Part shown: positions 44,347-51,398 of the stretch, one piece after another
Layout: every line of letters starts with the position of its first letter
Numbering within the stretch: the first letter of the stretch is position 1
NCBI GenBank assembly: GCA_902810755.1
Contig: CADDYT010000018.1
Coordinates: forward strand, 1-59,794
Length of the DNA stretch: 59,794 bases
Reading direction: 5' to 3'
Origin: Chloroflexota bacterium
GTDB taxonomy: Bacteria > Chloroflexota > Ktedonobacteria > Ktedonobacterales > Ktedonobacteraceae
Notes under the pieces: generated by a model
Databases searched by the model: none
What the model was told of the DNA's origin: nothing
The model's input: the letters and a program-made list of their open reading frames with translations, nothing else
Program-made: the position numbers and the translations under genes

Positions 44347-44371
44347 TTTTATTTAGTAGCCCTAAATAAAA
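44347..44371. promoter_or_regulatory. Probable MarR operator at the protoglobin promoter
   Basis: Perfect palindrome TTTTATTTAG (44347-44356), TAGCC, CTAAATAAAA (44362-44371). It lies 12 bases past a TTGACA (-35, 44330-44335) and 15 bases before the AAGGAGG ribosome site, so a bound protein would block transcription. The same TTATTTAG core occurs at 46629-46636 upstream of the marR gene. Confidence 0.65.
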
Positions 44372-44401
44372 GACTGACTCAAGTATAAGGAGGCATTGCT
44401 T

Positions 44402-44992
44402 ATGAGTACATCATCGATTCCAGGCTACAGCTATGGCGCGGCGAACTCGGCCATCTCTCCTCTCACGCTGGAGGATCTGGAAAATTTGAAGCTGGCCGTT
44501 CTCTTCGGCCCACAAGACCAGCAGTACCTACAACTGGCCGGCGAGGTGCTGGCAGACCAGGTTGAAGAGGTGCTGGATGTCTGGTATGGCTTCGTTGCCT
44601 CGCACCCGCATCTGCTCTACTATTTCACCGATGGCCAGGGCAACGTCAACGGAGAGTATCTGGCTGCCGTGCGCAAACGCTTCGGGCAATGGATTCTGGA
44701 TACCTGCAACCGTGCCTACGACCAGGCATGGCTTAACTATCAGCAGGAGATCGGCCTGCGCCACGAGTATGCGAAGAAAAACCAGACAGATGGGGTCAAC
44801 TCCGTCCCTACGATCAACCATCGCTACCTGGTCGCCTTCATCTACCCCATCACGGCAACCATGAAGCCCTTCCTGGCAAAAAAGGGACACAGCGCCGAAG
44901 AGGTGGAGAAGATGCATCAGGCCTGGTTTAAAGCCGTCGTCCTCTCCGTTGCGCTCTGGGGCGCCCCCTATGTGAAGGAGGGTGACTTCTAA
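44402..44992 (+). CDS. Protoglobin-domain protein
   Basis: 196 aa from ATG 44402 (AAGGAGG 8 bases upstream; TTG 44396 is too close). The single domain matches protoglobins: LTLEDLENLKLAVLFGPQDQQYLQLAGEVL, VLDVWYGFVASHPHLLYYF, AVRKRFGQWILDTCNRAYDQAWLNYQQEIGLRHEYAKKN with the proximal His in LRHEY, then a helical C-terminus. Heme proteins of this family bind O2, CO or NO. No signalling domain is fused, so the role is gas binding or detoxification. The palindrome in its promoter suggests control by the nearby MarR protein. Confidence 0.88.
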   Translation: MSTSSIPGYSYGAANSAISPLTLEDLENLKLAVLFGPQDQQYLQLAGEVLADQVEEVLDVWYGFVASHPHLLYYFTDGQGNVNGEYLAAVRKRFGQWILDTCNRAYDQAWLNYQQEIGLRHEYAKKNQTDGVNSVPTINHRYLVAFIYPITATMKPFLAKKGHSAEEVEKMHQAWFKAVVLSVALWGAPYVKEGDF

Positions 44993-45064
44993 ATACGCTC
45001 CATAGAGAGGACAGGCCCAGCATGCCTGTGCCATACTGGGCCTGTCCTCTCTATGGAGCGTATT
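44992..45064. terminator. Perfect 29-base inverted repeat, bidirectional terminator
   Basis: Arms 44992-45020 and 45036-45064 are perfectly complementary over 29 bases (outer ends AATACGCTCC and GGAGCGTATT) around a 15-base loop. It exactly fills the space between the stop codons of the convergent protoglobin and hydrolase genes. Confidence 0.85.
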
Positions 45065-45859
45065 TTACACGGCGGCAGACGCGCTGTTGACCTCAGCGAC
45101 GAAGCTGGTAAGGAGCGCCATGAAGCGGTCGGGAATTTCGATTGGCCCGGAGTGGCCGACGCCGTGCCAGACTTCTAACGAGCAGCCGGGAATGCCGGTG
45201 AAAATCTCGACGATGGCCGCAAACGGAATAACAGTGTCGCGATCACCCCAGGTGACAAGGGTTGGCACCTTGATCTCAGAGAGTCGCTCCGCGATACGGA
45301 AGTGCGCCATATCATCCATGGTGCCTAGATAGATCGGCTTTCCCCAGCGCACGCCATCCTCCACCAGTTGCTCCAGGTATGCTCCGCTCGGCGGGGTAGC
45401 GAACGCGCCCAGGATAAGCTGGCGGATGCCTTCGGGATTGCCCTGTTGCGCGTTGATCCAGGCGGTGATTTCCGGGTCAAAGGCCGTGCCGGAAGCCGCC
45501 AGGGGATCGACGAGAACCAGCGCCTTGAGCCTGTCCTGGTGCGCGAGAGCATATTGCATGGCAACACCGCCGCCCATCGAGTGGCCGACCAGAATGCATT
45601 GCTGCAAACCCAGTCGCTCGATGAACTGGTGCAGGTCTTCCGCGTACTGTTCCAGCGTGTGACCGCTGTCGACCTGCTCGGATGCGCCGCAGGCGCGCAA
45701 ATCAACGGCGTAAGCGTGGAAATCGGCGGGCAAACGCTCCAGGGTCGGCTGCCACCAGAGCTGCGAGCTGATAAAGCCATGTACAAAGACAACTGGCTCC
45801 GGGCCGCTTCCCTGTTCAACGTAGTGCATGCGGAAATCGTTGAGTTGCACCTGTACCAT
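45065..45859 (-). CDS. Alpha/beta-fold hydrolase
   Basis: 264 aa from ATG 45859, which has AGGAAAGGAAGAGG upstream; the longer frame has no family similarity. The fold is standard: VVFVHGFISSQLWW (oxyanion HG), nucleophile Ser in VGHSMGGGVAMQYA, acid in VTWGDRDTVIP, catalytic His in HGVGHSGPIE. The substrate is unknown. It lies 106 bases downstream of marR on the same strand and is probably in the same transcript, so perhaps under its control. Confidence 0.9.
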   Translation of the reverse strand: MVQVQLNDFRMHYVEQGSGPEPVVFVHGFISSQLWWQPTLERLPADFHAYAVDLRACGASEQVDSGHTLEQYAEDLHQFIERLGLQQCILVGHSMGGGVAMQYALAHQDRLKALVLVDPLAASGTAFDPEITAWINAQQGNPEGIRQLILGAFATPPSGAYLEQLVEDGVRWGKPIYLGTMDDMAHFRIAERLSEIKVPTLVTWGDRDTVIPFAAIVEIFTGIPGCSLEVWHGVGHSGPIEIPDRFMALLTSFVAEVNSASAAV

Positions 45860-45965
45860 AGACCTCTTCCTTTCCTGAAACCTGAAATAACGCGGTTCGT
45901 TTTTGAAAAAGCAGGGAACCGCTTCCTGACGCCAGACAAAGGAATGCTCGCTTTTCCTTAGCTCT

Positions 45966-46607
45966 TCAGCCTTCTCGCTCTTCCCTCCGCGTGGAGAGCG
46001 GCACAAAATCGGGACACTCGCGATAGGTATTGGGTTCGGGCAGGGGAGAATCGACGAACGCGCAATGATGTGGGCCGCGCGCATCCTGCGGGTGGGCATT
46101 GTAGCGGAAAAACTGGCAGTTCCAGCACATCTCATAGACCCTGACATGCCCCCTGTCCTGCAACTTTCGCACGATCGCCTGCGTTGCATGGAGCAACGCC
46201 TCTTGCTCCCGCTGCGGCAACTGAGCAATCGCCTCTTCCAGGTCGTCAAGTACAGGCTCCAACTCAACCGTCTGCGCGTTCCCGCTCTCCGTCAGCGTCA
46301 GGGTAACGGTGCGGGCATCCTGCGGAGAAGGCTGGCGTTGAATCAAGCCTTTGCGCTCAAGGGCATCCGCAACGCCGCTCGCGGTGGCATAGCTCACGCC
46401 CAGGCGTTCGGCCAGGCCACCAATGGTATGCACGCCTGGGCGGGCGAAGCGCAAAAAGAGCAATGCCTGCACCTGGGCAGGAGACAGCTTTGTCTCCTCG
46501 CCCCGTGTCCGCAGCAGATGGCCGATCGCCTGGCTGATGCGGTACAGGGCAATCGCCGCTGCCCCGGCTGGATGAGACTGACGGAAGCGCGGATCAAAAA
46601 TGGACAT
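45966..46607 (-). CDS. MarR-family regulator with a C-terminal four-cysteine module
   Basis: 213 aa. Residues about 18-150 form a MarR winged helix (LSPAQVQALLFL, TIGGLAERLGVSYATASGVADALERKGLIQRQPSPQDARTVTLTLTESG). Uniquely, a C-terminal extension holds four cysteines, C161-x2-C164, C182 and C198, in MCWNCQFF, HHCAFVDSPLPEPNTY and RECPDF. This could hold an Fe-S cluster or zinc and make the regulator sensitive to redox or NO. Its promoter carries a palindrome matching that of the protoglobin gene. The repressor role and ligand are inference. Confidence 0.88.
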   Translation of the reverse strand: MSIFDPRFRQSHPAGAAAIALYRISQAIGHLLRTRGEETKLSPAQVQALLFLRFARPGVHTIGGLAERLGVSYATASGVADALERKGLIQRQPSPQDARTVTLTLTESGNAQTVELEPVLDDLEEAIAQLPQREQEALLHATQAIVRKLQDRGHVRVYEMCWNCQFFRYNAHPQDARGPHHCAFVDSPLPEPNTYRECPDFVPLSTRREEREG

Positions 46608-46628
46608 GCGTGGTCGATACTCCTCCTG

Positions 46629-46649
46629 TTATTTAGGACTCCTATATAC
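46629..46649. promoter_or_regulatory. Probable auto-operator of the MarR gene
   Basis: TATTTAGGA, C, TCCTATATA (46630-46648) is a near-perfect palindrome (8 of 9). Over 21 positions it matches the protoglobin promoter palindrome at 16. It lies just downstream of TTGACA (minus strand 46678-46673) and a TATACC -10-like element (46657-46652), where binding would block initiation. Confidence 0.65.
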
Positions 46650-46723
46650 AGGGTATACTAAAACCTCTTCCCTGTCAAGGACAAAAAAGCTGAAAAAAGG
46701 TGGATTTCCGGTTTTCTGCGCCT

Positions 46724-47776
46724 TCAGGACGCAAAATATTCGCTGAGCGCGTCCACCAGTTTGCCGGGGCCGAAACGCCAGACATCGGTGGCGGGCAGGC
46801 CGGTCTCCTCTTCGGCCTGTTTGATGGCCGCCAGCGCCTCCTGCTCGCTCAGGTGGCCGGTGACGAGGGCAAGGCCGACCACTTTGCAGGGCCGTTCGGG
46901 CCGCACCCAGCTCACCGTATCCTCGTTAATCTCGATCATGCGTTTAAGCGAAGGCAGCGGACAGTAGGTGTAGCCCTCAATGGCGGTCGCGCCAGCCTTG
47001 TGGCAGAAAATCATGGCGTCGGGCATCGAGCCGTGGATGAGGCCGAGCGTGACGGGCGAGTAGCCGGGGTGGTTGAGCGCGCCCTGTCCCTCGACAAAGA
47101 CCCAGTCATGCTTATCCGTCAGGTCAAGCACCATCTCCTCCGTCAGCCCGGCGATAAAATCGCTGATGATACGGTCTGCGGGGATGCCGTTGCCGGAGAT
47201 CATGATACCGGTCTGACCGGTCGCCATGAAGGCGCTGTTGATGCCGCGCCTGCGCGCCTCGCGATCCAGTTCCAGCGCGGCAGTCATCTTGCCCACGGCA
47301 CAGTCGGAGCCGACCAGCAACACGGTATGGCTGCCGGGCCGGTGAGGCGCGAACTGGGCGACCCGTTTCTTCTCCGGCGGGCGGCGCACATCCCAGATCG
47401 TCACGCCGCGTTTCTCGGCGGCAAGGCGCAGCTCCTCGTCATCGGAGATAAAGAAATGCAGCCCGCTGACGATATTCAGTCCGGCATCGATGGCTTTGAG
47501 CAGTTGCCAGCGCCACTCCTGCGGCAGCGCGCCGCCCATCGGCGCAATGCCGATCAACAGCGTATCGGGCCGGTACTCCAGAGCCTCGTTGATGTCGCGC
47601 ACAACCGGGATATCCTCGCCGAACGAGGCCCCCAGCGCCTGCGCTACATTCTGCCCCGCCTTCGTGCTATCAATCACCGCCACCACCTGATCGTTCCCAT
47701 AGCGGATCACGCCGGTGGCCGTCTTGCCATAATGCCATTCAAAATGTCCCTCCGCCAGTATCGCTATCCTGCGCAT
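46724..47776 (-). CDS. DUF1611 P-loop protein (DgcN-like)
   Basis: 350 aa from ATG 47776, with AAGGAG upstream; the longer frame runs into a family B repeat. The N-terminal domain is RIAILAEGHFEWHYGKTATGVIRY. A P-loop domain follows with LLVGSDCAVGKMTAALELDREARRRG, ATGQTGIMISGNGIPADRIISDFIAG, WVFVEGQGALNHPGYSPVTLGLIHG. DUF1611 proteins were long unknown; members paired with an enolase-superfamily racemase act as D-glutamate N-acetyltransferase (DgcN). The likely partner is the epimerase at 43225-44235. Cytoplasmic. Confidence 0.85.
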   Translation of the reverse strand: MRRIAILAEGHFEWHYGKTATGVIRYGNDQVVAVIDSTKAGQNVAQALGASFGEDIPVVRDINEALEYRPDTLLIGIAPMGGALPQEWRWQLLKAIDAGLNIVSGLHFFISDDEELRLAAEKRGVTIWDVRRPPEKKRVAQFAPHRPGSHTVLLVGSDCAVGKMTAALELDREARRRGINSAFMATGQTGIMISGNGIPADRIISDFIAGLTEEMVLDLTDKHDWVFVEGQGALNHPGYSPVTLGLIHGSMPDAMIFCHKAGATAIEGYTYCPLPSLKRMIEINEDTVSWVRPERPCKVVGLALVTGHLSEQEALAAIKQAEEETGLPATDVWRFGPGKLVDALSEYFAS

Positions 47777-47826
47777 GCATGCATTCTCCTTCTCTGTCTG
47801 TCCAATCTCAAGTATAGTTAAAAACC

Positions 47827-47923
47827 CGGACGTGTCATGCTGAGTGAAGCGAAGCATCTGAAATAACCATACTGAACAATAAGCAGTCATAGATGCTTCG
47901 CTTCACTCAGCATGACACGTCCG
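47827..47923. repeat. Family B repeat in a perfect 33-base inverted repeat
   Basis: Arms 47827-47859 and 47891-47923 are perfectly complementary (outer ends CGGACGTGTCATGC and GCATGACACGTCCG) with a 31-base loop. Related copies or fragments lie at 15303-15318, 31570-31592, 35889-35916 and 43113-43173. Confidence 0.85.
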
Positions 47924-47965
47924 AGAAGCATTCTCAATAGCATCATATCACATGCCTGACGTTAA

Positions 47966-48079
47966 ATCAGGCAACTGAAGTTAGCTGCGCTGCGCGAGCA
48001 TGTTCAACGTGCACTCGACCAGGGCGGGAGCTATACCGATGAGGATATCGACGCTTTCCTGGCAACGGATGAGCAGTAG
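47966..48079 (+). pseudogene. Remnant of a ParD-like antitoxin gene
   Basis: In-frame codons 47966-48076, closed by TAG 48077-48079, encode a 37-residue tail (KLAALREHVQRALDQGGSYT, then DEDIDAFLATDEQ) that resembles the C-terminus of ParD antitoxins. A stop codon immediately upstream and no start codon show that the N-terminal ribbon-helix-helix part is gone. It lies 5 bases before the toxin gene as in a normal parDE operon. Confidence 0.6.
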
Positions 48080-48084
48080 GCACA

Positions 48085-48385
48085 ATGCTCAAATTACGTT
48101 ACCTTGAGCAGGCAAAGCATGATCTCATTCAGATCAAACGCTACATTGCCAGGGAGAGTGGCAGCAATGAGATCGCTCTGCGCTACATAGAGAGGCTGCG
48201 GCGGCAATGCCGGAGGCTTGCCACCCTTCCTGGCACAAGAGGCAAGGCGAGACCAGAACTGGCAGAAGGCATCCGCAGTATCCCCTATGGAAACTACGTG
48301 ATTCTTTTCCGCTACAACGGCCCTTCTTGAAATCGTCTCGATCATCGAAGGCCACCGTGACATCGAGAAGCTATTGAGTGAGTAG
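48085..48385 (+). pseudogene. ParE/RelE-family toxin gene with a frameshift
   Basis: ATG 48085 opens MLKLRYLEQAKHDLIQIKRY, then IARESGSNEIALRYIERLRR and IRSIPYGNYVILFRYNG, a typical ParE fold. The frame then hits TGA at 48328-48330. The expected end (LEIVSIIEGHRDIEKLLSE) continues in another frame to TAG 48383-48385, so one extra base near 48320-48326 broke the gene. With the antitoxin remnant just upstream, this is a decayed toxin-antitoxin pair. A sequencing error is possible for the toxin, but the antitoxin truncation makes decay more likely. Confidence 0.75.
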
Positions 48386-48417
48386 CACATGGGTTGCCAA
48401 TTTGTCGCTGGCGAAAT

Positions 48418-48462
48418 GTAATTTATTGATTGACCATAAAAACGGGCCAATCAATAAATTAC
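48418..48462. repeat. 15-base perfect inverted repeat
   Basis: GTAATTTATTGATTG (48418-48432) and CAATCAATAAATTAC (48448-48462) with a 15-base loop, downstream of the toxin remnant. AT-rich, unlike the other hairpins here. Possibly a terminator or an old mobile-element end. Confidence 0.6.
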
Positions 48463-48593
48463 GTTGAGACATGGAATGAGTATTCAATTCTCCCACCCCT
48501 ATAGACTCCTGTGGCTATCCATGCTATGATGAGCAGCGAAGTCATAGAGTTTATTGATATTGCAAACGAAGCAACGGAAGGGAGCTGGATGCT

Positions 48594-49055
48594 ATGCACT
48601 TCAACCTGGTTGAGTGGCTGTTTACCGATCCGGGGACAGCCGGAATAAATGGCGGGCTAGGCGGGCCGGAGCCGTTTCATTTTTATATCCCCTGGCTCGT
48701 CTTTTGCAGCGTCGGCGTCTTGATCGCGTTCTATTATAGCGTTGAGGGGCGCAAACGCTTCGTCAAGAATAAGCCGCTCATCAAATATATGCTTGATCGC
48801 TACCTGGGCTGGCTGGCGGTGATCTGCATTCTCGGCTATCCGCTGATTTTCTCGCGCGCCTACCTGTACGATTACTTCTTCGCCTGGCGTGTCTGGCGCT
48901 ACCTCTGGCTGCTCTCGCTGGTCGTATGGGCCGTCCTCTGGATTCTCTACCTCGTGCGCAAGTATCCGCAGGAACGCGCAAACTACCTGGCATACCAGAA
49001 ACAGCAGAAGTATATCCCGAAATCGAACCGGCGCAAAGCCGCCACCTCGCGCTAA
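48594..49055 (+). CDS. Small multi-pass membrane protein, function unknown
   Basis: 153 aa with three clear hydrophobic segments: FYIPWLVFCSVGVLIAFYY (30-48), LGWLAVICILGYPLIF (about 71-87) and YLWLLSLVVWAVLWILYLV (about 103-121). The tail is basic and cytosolic (KQQKYIPKSNRRKAATSR). Family not recognised. GGAAGGGAGC precedes the start. A single gene between the toxin remnant and mobA. Confidence 0.7.
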   Translation: MHFNLVEWLFTDPGTAGINGGLGGPEPFHFYIPWLVFCSVGVLIAFYYSVEGRKRFVKNKPLIKYMLDRYLGWLAVICILGYPLIFSRAYLYDYFFAWRVWRYLWLLSLVVWAVLWILYLVRKYPQERANYLAYQKQQKYIPKSNRRKAATSR

Positions 49056-49121
49056 ACGCTCTCGTTGCATGCTATAAAAACCTGATCGGGACATGCCATA
49101 TCCGCAATTCTTTCAGGAAAG

Positions 49122-49793
49122 ATGGGATCGGTGTTTGACGCATCTTGCATCCTGCTCGCAGGTGGGCGCAGCAGGCGCATGGGAAAAGACAAGGGCCTGC
49201 TGCCGCTATCGCCGCCGACAGCCGACGGGGAAAATTGCGCTGGTGAAGAGCGGATGAGTTTCGCCGGGCATTTGCTGGCAACGCTCGCTCCGCTGTGTCG
49301 CGAAACGCTGCTGGTGGTGCGCGACGCCGAGCAGGCTGCCGATTACGCGCCCATCGTGGATGCATGGCAGGGACAACCACCTGTGCGGCTGGTGATGGAC
49401 AGAGAGCAGGATATCGGGCCGCTAATGGGACTCTATAGCGGCCTGAGCGCCATGCAGTCGGCGCGGGCGCTGGTCGTCGCCATCGATATGCCTTACGTGC
49501 AGCCAGAACTGGCCGCGTTCCTGCTCTCACAACCACATACCGACGAACATACCTCTGAAGAGACCCTGCTGATCCCCGTCGTCGCTGGCATGCCACAGGT
49601 TCTGCTGGCCGTCTACCCCCGCTCCATCCTCCCGCTCATCGAGGCGCGCCTGCACGAGGGGAGGCGCGACCCGCGCAGCCTGCTGGCTATGGCCCCGGTG
49701 CGCTATATCGAGGAAGCGCAATTACGGCAGGTCGATCCACAATTGCGCTCATTTATTAATATGAACACGCCGGAAGATTTGACGCATCTGTGA
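49122..49793 (+). CDS. mobA: Molybdenum cofactor guanylyltransferase (MobA-like)
   Basis: 223 aa. The nucleotide-binding start CILLAGGRSRRMGKDKGLLPL is the MobA signature (L-A-G-G-x-S-x-R-M-G-x-D-K). It continues with VRLVMDREQDIGPLMGLYSGLSAM, LVVAIDMPYVQPELAAFLL and a C-terminal FININTPEDL-type ending (FINMNTPEDL). MobA adds GMP to molybdopterin to give the bis-MGD-type cofactor. No other cofactor genes are adjacent. AGGAAAG precedes ATG 49122. Confidence 0.88.
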   Translation: MGSVFDASCILLAGGRSRRMGKDKGLLPLSPPTADGENCAGEERMSFAGHLLATLAPLCRETLLVVRDAEQAADYAPIVDAWQGQPPVRLVMDREQDIGPLMGLYSGLSAMQSARALVVAIDMPYVQPELAAFLLSQPHTDEHTSEETLLIPVVAGMPQVLLAVYPRSILPLIEARLHEGRRDPRSLLAMAPVRYIEEAQLRQVDPQLRSFINMNTPEDLTHL

Positions 49794-49821
49794 AAGCGCG
49801 CTGGCCACCGTCCCCCCGCCG

Positions 49822-50210
49822 CAGGCCACCCGCAAGGGATGGCCCCATAGGCGTTCACTTAAGCCCGTGCCAACGCAGGGCAGGCCAGCCGCCAGGGGTG
49901 GCCCTCCTCTAGACGGGCGGCTCGTGCCCCCTGAGGAGCCATCGTCTCTCGTAGGGCCACCCCTGGCGGCTGGCCTGCGGCGGTCTAGAGACGCGGCTCC
50001 ACAGGCGGCACGAACGCTGCGTCTCTCGTAGGGCCACCCCTGGCGGCTGGCCTGCGGCGGCCTGAAGTTAACGCCTATGGGGCCACCCCTTGCGGCTGGC
50101 CTGCCCGGGCCTAAGTGAACGCCTATGGGGATGGCCCTACTATACTACGGATGCTCGTGCGGCTTTTGGAGCCGTCGTGTATAGTAGGGCCACCCCTTGC
50201 GGCTGGCCTG
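49822..50210. repeat. Cluster of family A repeats between mobA and idi
   Basis: A 459-base gap with no gene holds at least seven units: 49822-49846 and 49881-49905 (minus orientation), 49953-49977, 50030-50054, 50079-50103 and 50186-50210 (plus), and a fragment at 50127-50145 (minus). The 25-base unit reads AGGGCCACCCC, then TGGCGGCTGGCCTG or TTGCGG. Units at 49881 and 49953 form a perfect 25-base inverted repeat. A GTATAGTAGGGCC/GGCCCTACTATAC pair closes another hairpin. Spacer sequences (GTCTCTCGTAGGG; CTAAGTGAACGCCTATGGGG) are also shared between units. Confidence 0.88.
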
Positions 50211-50252
50211 CCCGCTGGCCCGCCCGCTGGTCTGTGACGGTATTTGCCCTCT

Positions 50253-51398
50253 TTATCCCATGCCCGATCCCTGATTGATCTTGCGCCAGCGGCGCTGGGC
50301 CATTGCTTTCAGGTTGTCCTCGAAACCACGCAGGGTGAGCCAGGTGCGAGTTTCGCTGGTGACGACGATATCGGCTTCATGGAGTTGAGCAATACTGGCG
50401 GAGCCGCTGAGTTGCATGGCGACTTTGAGCTGGGCGATGACGGTTTCCAGCAGCTCACAGACACTTTCGTAGCTTTCGCTGGCGGCTTTGAGGAAAGGGA
50501 AGCCCATGCCGACGAGGGTGGCGCCGAGGGCGAGGGCGCGCGCTATGTCCAGCCCGTTGCGCACGCCGCCGGTCGCGATAAGGGGCAAGCGCGCAACGCT
50601 GGCCTCGACGACGCTGACGGGGGTGGCGATACCCCAGTCGCGGTAGAGCAGGCCAATCTGCATGGTACGCTCGTCGCCCCGCGCCTTTGAGCGCGCCGCC
50701 TCCATCGCCGACATGCTGCTGCCGCCCGCACCACCCACATCGATGGCGGAGGCGCCGCAGGAACGCAGCAGCAACGCCTGCTCGCGGCAGATACCCGCGC
50801 CCGTCTCTTTGGCGATAACCGGAAGAGATAGCTGCTCGCAGAGACGGCGCAGGGCAGCCGCCTCCCCGGAGGCGCGGCGGTCGCCCTCCGGCTGCGCTGC
50901 CTCTTGCAGGCTGTTCATGTGGACGGCCAGGGCGTTGGCCCCGATCATGTCGATGGCCTGCCGCGCCTGCTCCAGCGTGAAGGCGGGATGGCCCGCCTGT
51001 TCGATCAACTGCGGCGCGCCGATGTTAGCGAAGAGGAACGCGGTCGGCGCGTACTGGCGAGTGACGGCATAGCTGGCGGCAAGGTCTGGATTGAGGATGG
51101 CGGCGCGCTGGCTGCCCACGCCCAGCACGAGGCCATAGCGTTCGGCGGCGCGCGCCAGGTTGCGGTTGATCGAGATCACATCAGGATGGCCGCCGGTCAG
51201 CGAGGATATGACGATGGGGTAACGCAGGCGGTGGCCGAGGAACGTGACCGAGGTATCGATGGCATCCAGATCAACCTCCGGCAGCGCCTGGTGAACAAAT
51301 TGAATATCATTCCAGCTCGCACGCTGCGCCACCGAAACATCCTGCCCCAGCGCCACGCTCACATGCTCAATCTTGCGCTGCCTGACTTCGTCTGTCAT
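50253..51398 (-). CDS. fni: Type 2 isopentenyl-diphosphate delta-isomerase
   Basis: 381 aa from ATG 51398, 6 bases after AAAGGA; the ATG at 51404 is too close to it. It is an FMN- and NADPH-dependent enzyme interconverting IPP and DMAPP. Family blocks are RQRKIEHVSVALGQDV, TVTFLGHRL-type start of the barrel (SVTFLGHRLRYPIVISSLTGG), LGVGSQRAA, LFANIGAPQL, AVHMNSLQEAAQPEGDR, VIAKETGAGI, DVGGAGGSS and ATGGVRNGLDIARALALGATLVGMG. It overlaps the end of the membrane glycosyltransferase gene by 32 bases, so isoprenoid supply and a polyprenyl-linked glycosyltransferase may be co-expressed. Confidence 0.95.
   Translation of the reverse strand: MTDEVRQRKIEHVSVALGQDVSVAQRASWNDIQFVHQALPEVDLDAIDTSVTFLGHRLRYPIVISSLTGGHPDVISINRNLARAAERYGLVLGVGSQRAAILNPDLAASYAVTRQYAPTAFLFANIGAPQLIEQAGHPAFTLEQARQAIDMIGANALAVHMNSLQEAAQPEGDRRASGEAAALRRLCEQLSLPVIAKETGAGICREQALLLRSCGASAIDVGGAGGSSMSAMEAARSKARGDERTMQIGLLYRDWGIATPVSVVEASVARLPLIATGGVRNGLDIARALALGATLVGMGFPFLKAASESYESVCELLETVIAQLKVAMQLSGSASIAQLHEADIVVTSETRTWLTLRGFEDNLKAMAQRRWRKINQGSGMG

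Noticed and set aside
49794..50252. Repeat cluster considered as a CRISPR array
   Set aside because: Unit spacing is irregular, units are in both orientations and spacers are themselves repeated, so it is a palindromic repeat cluster.
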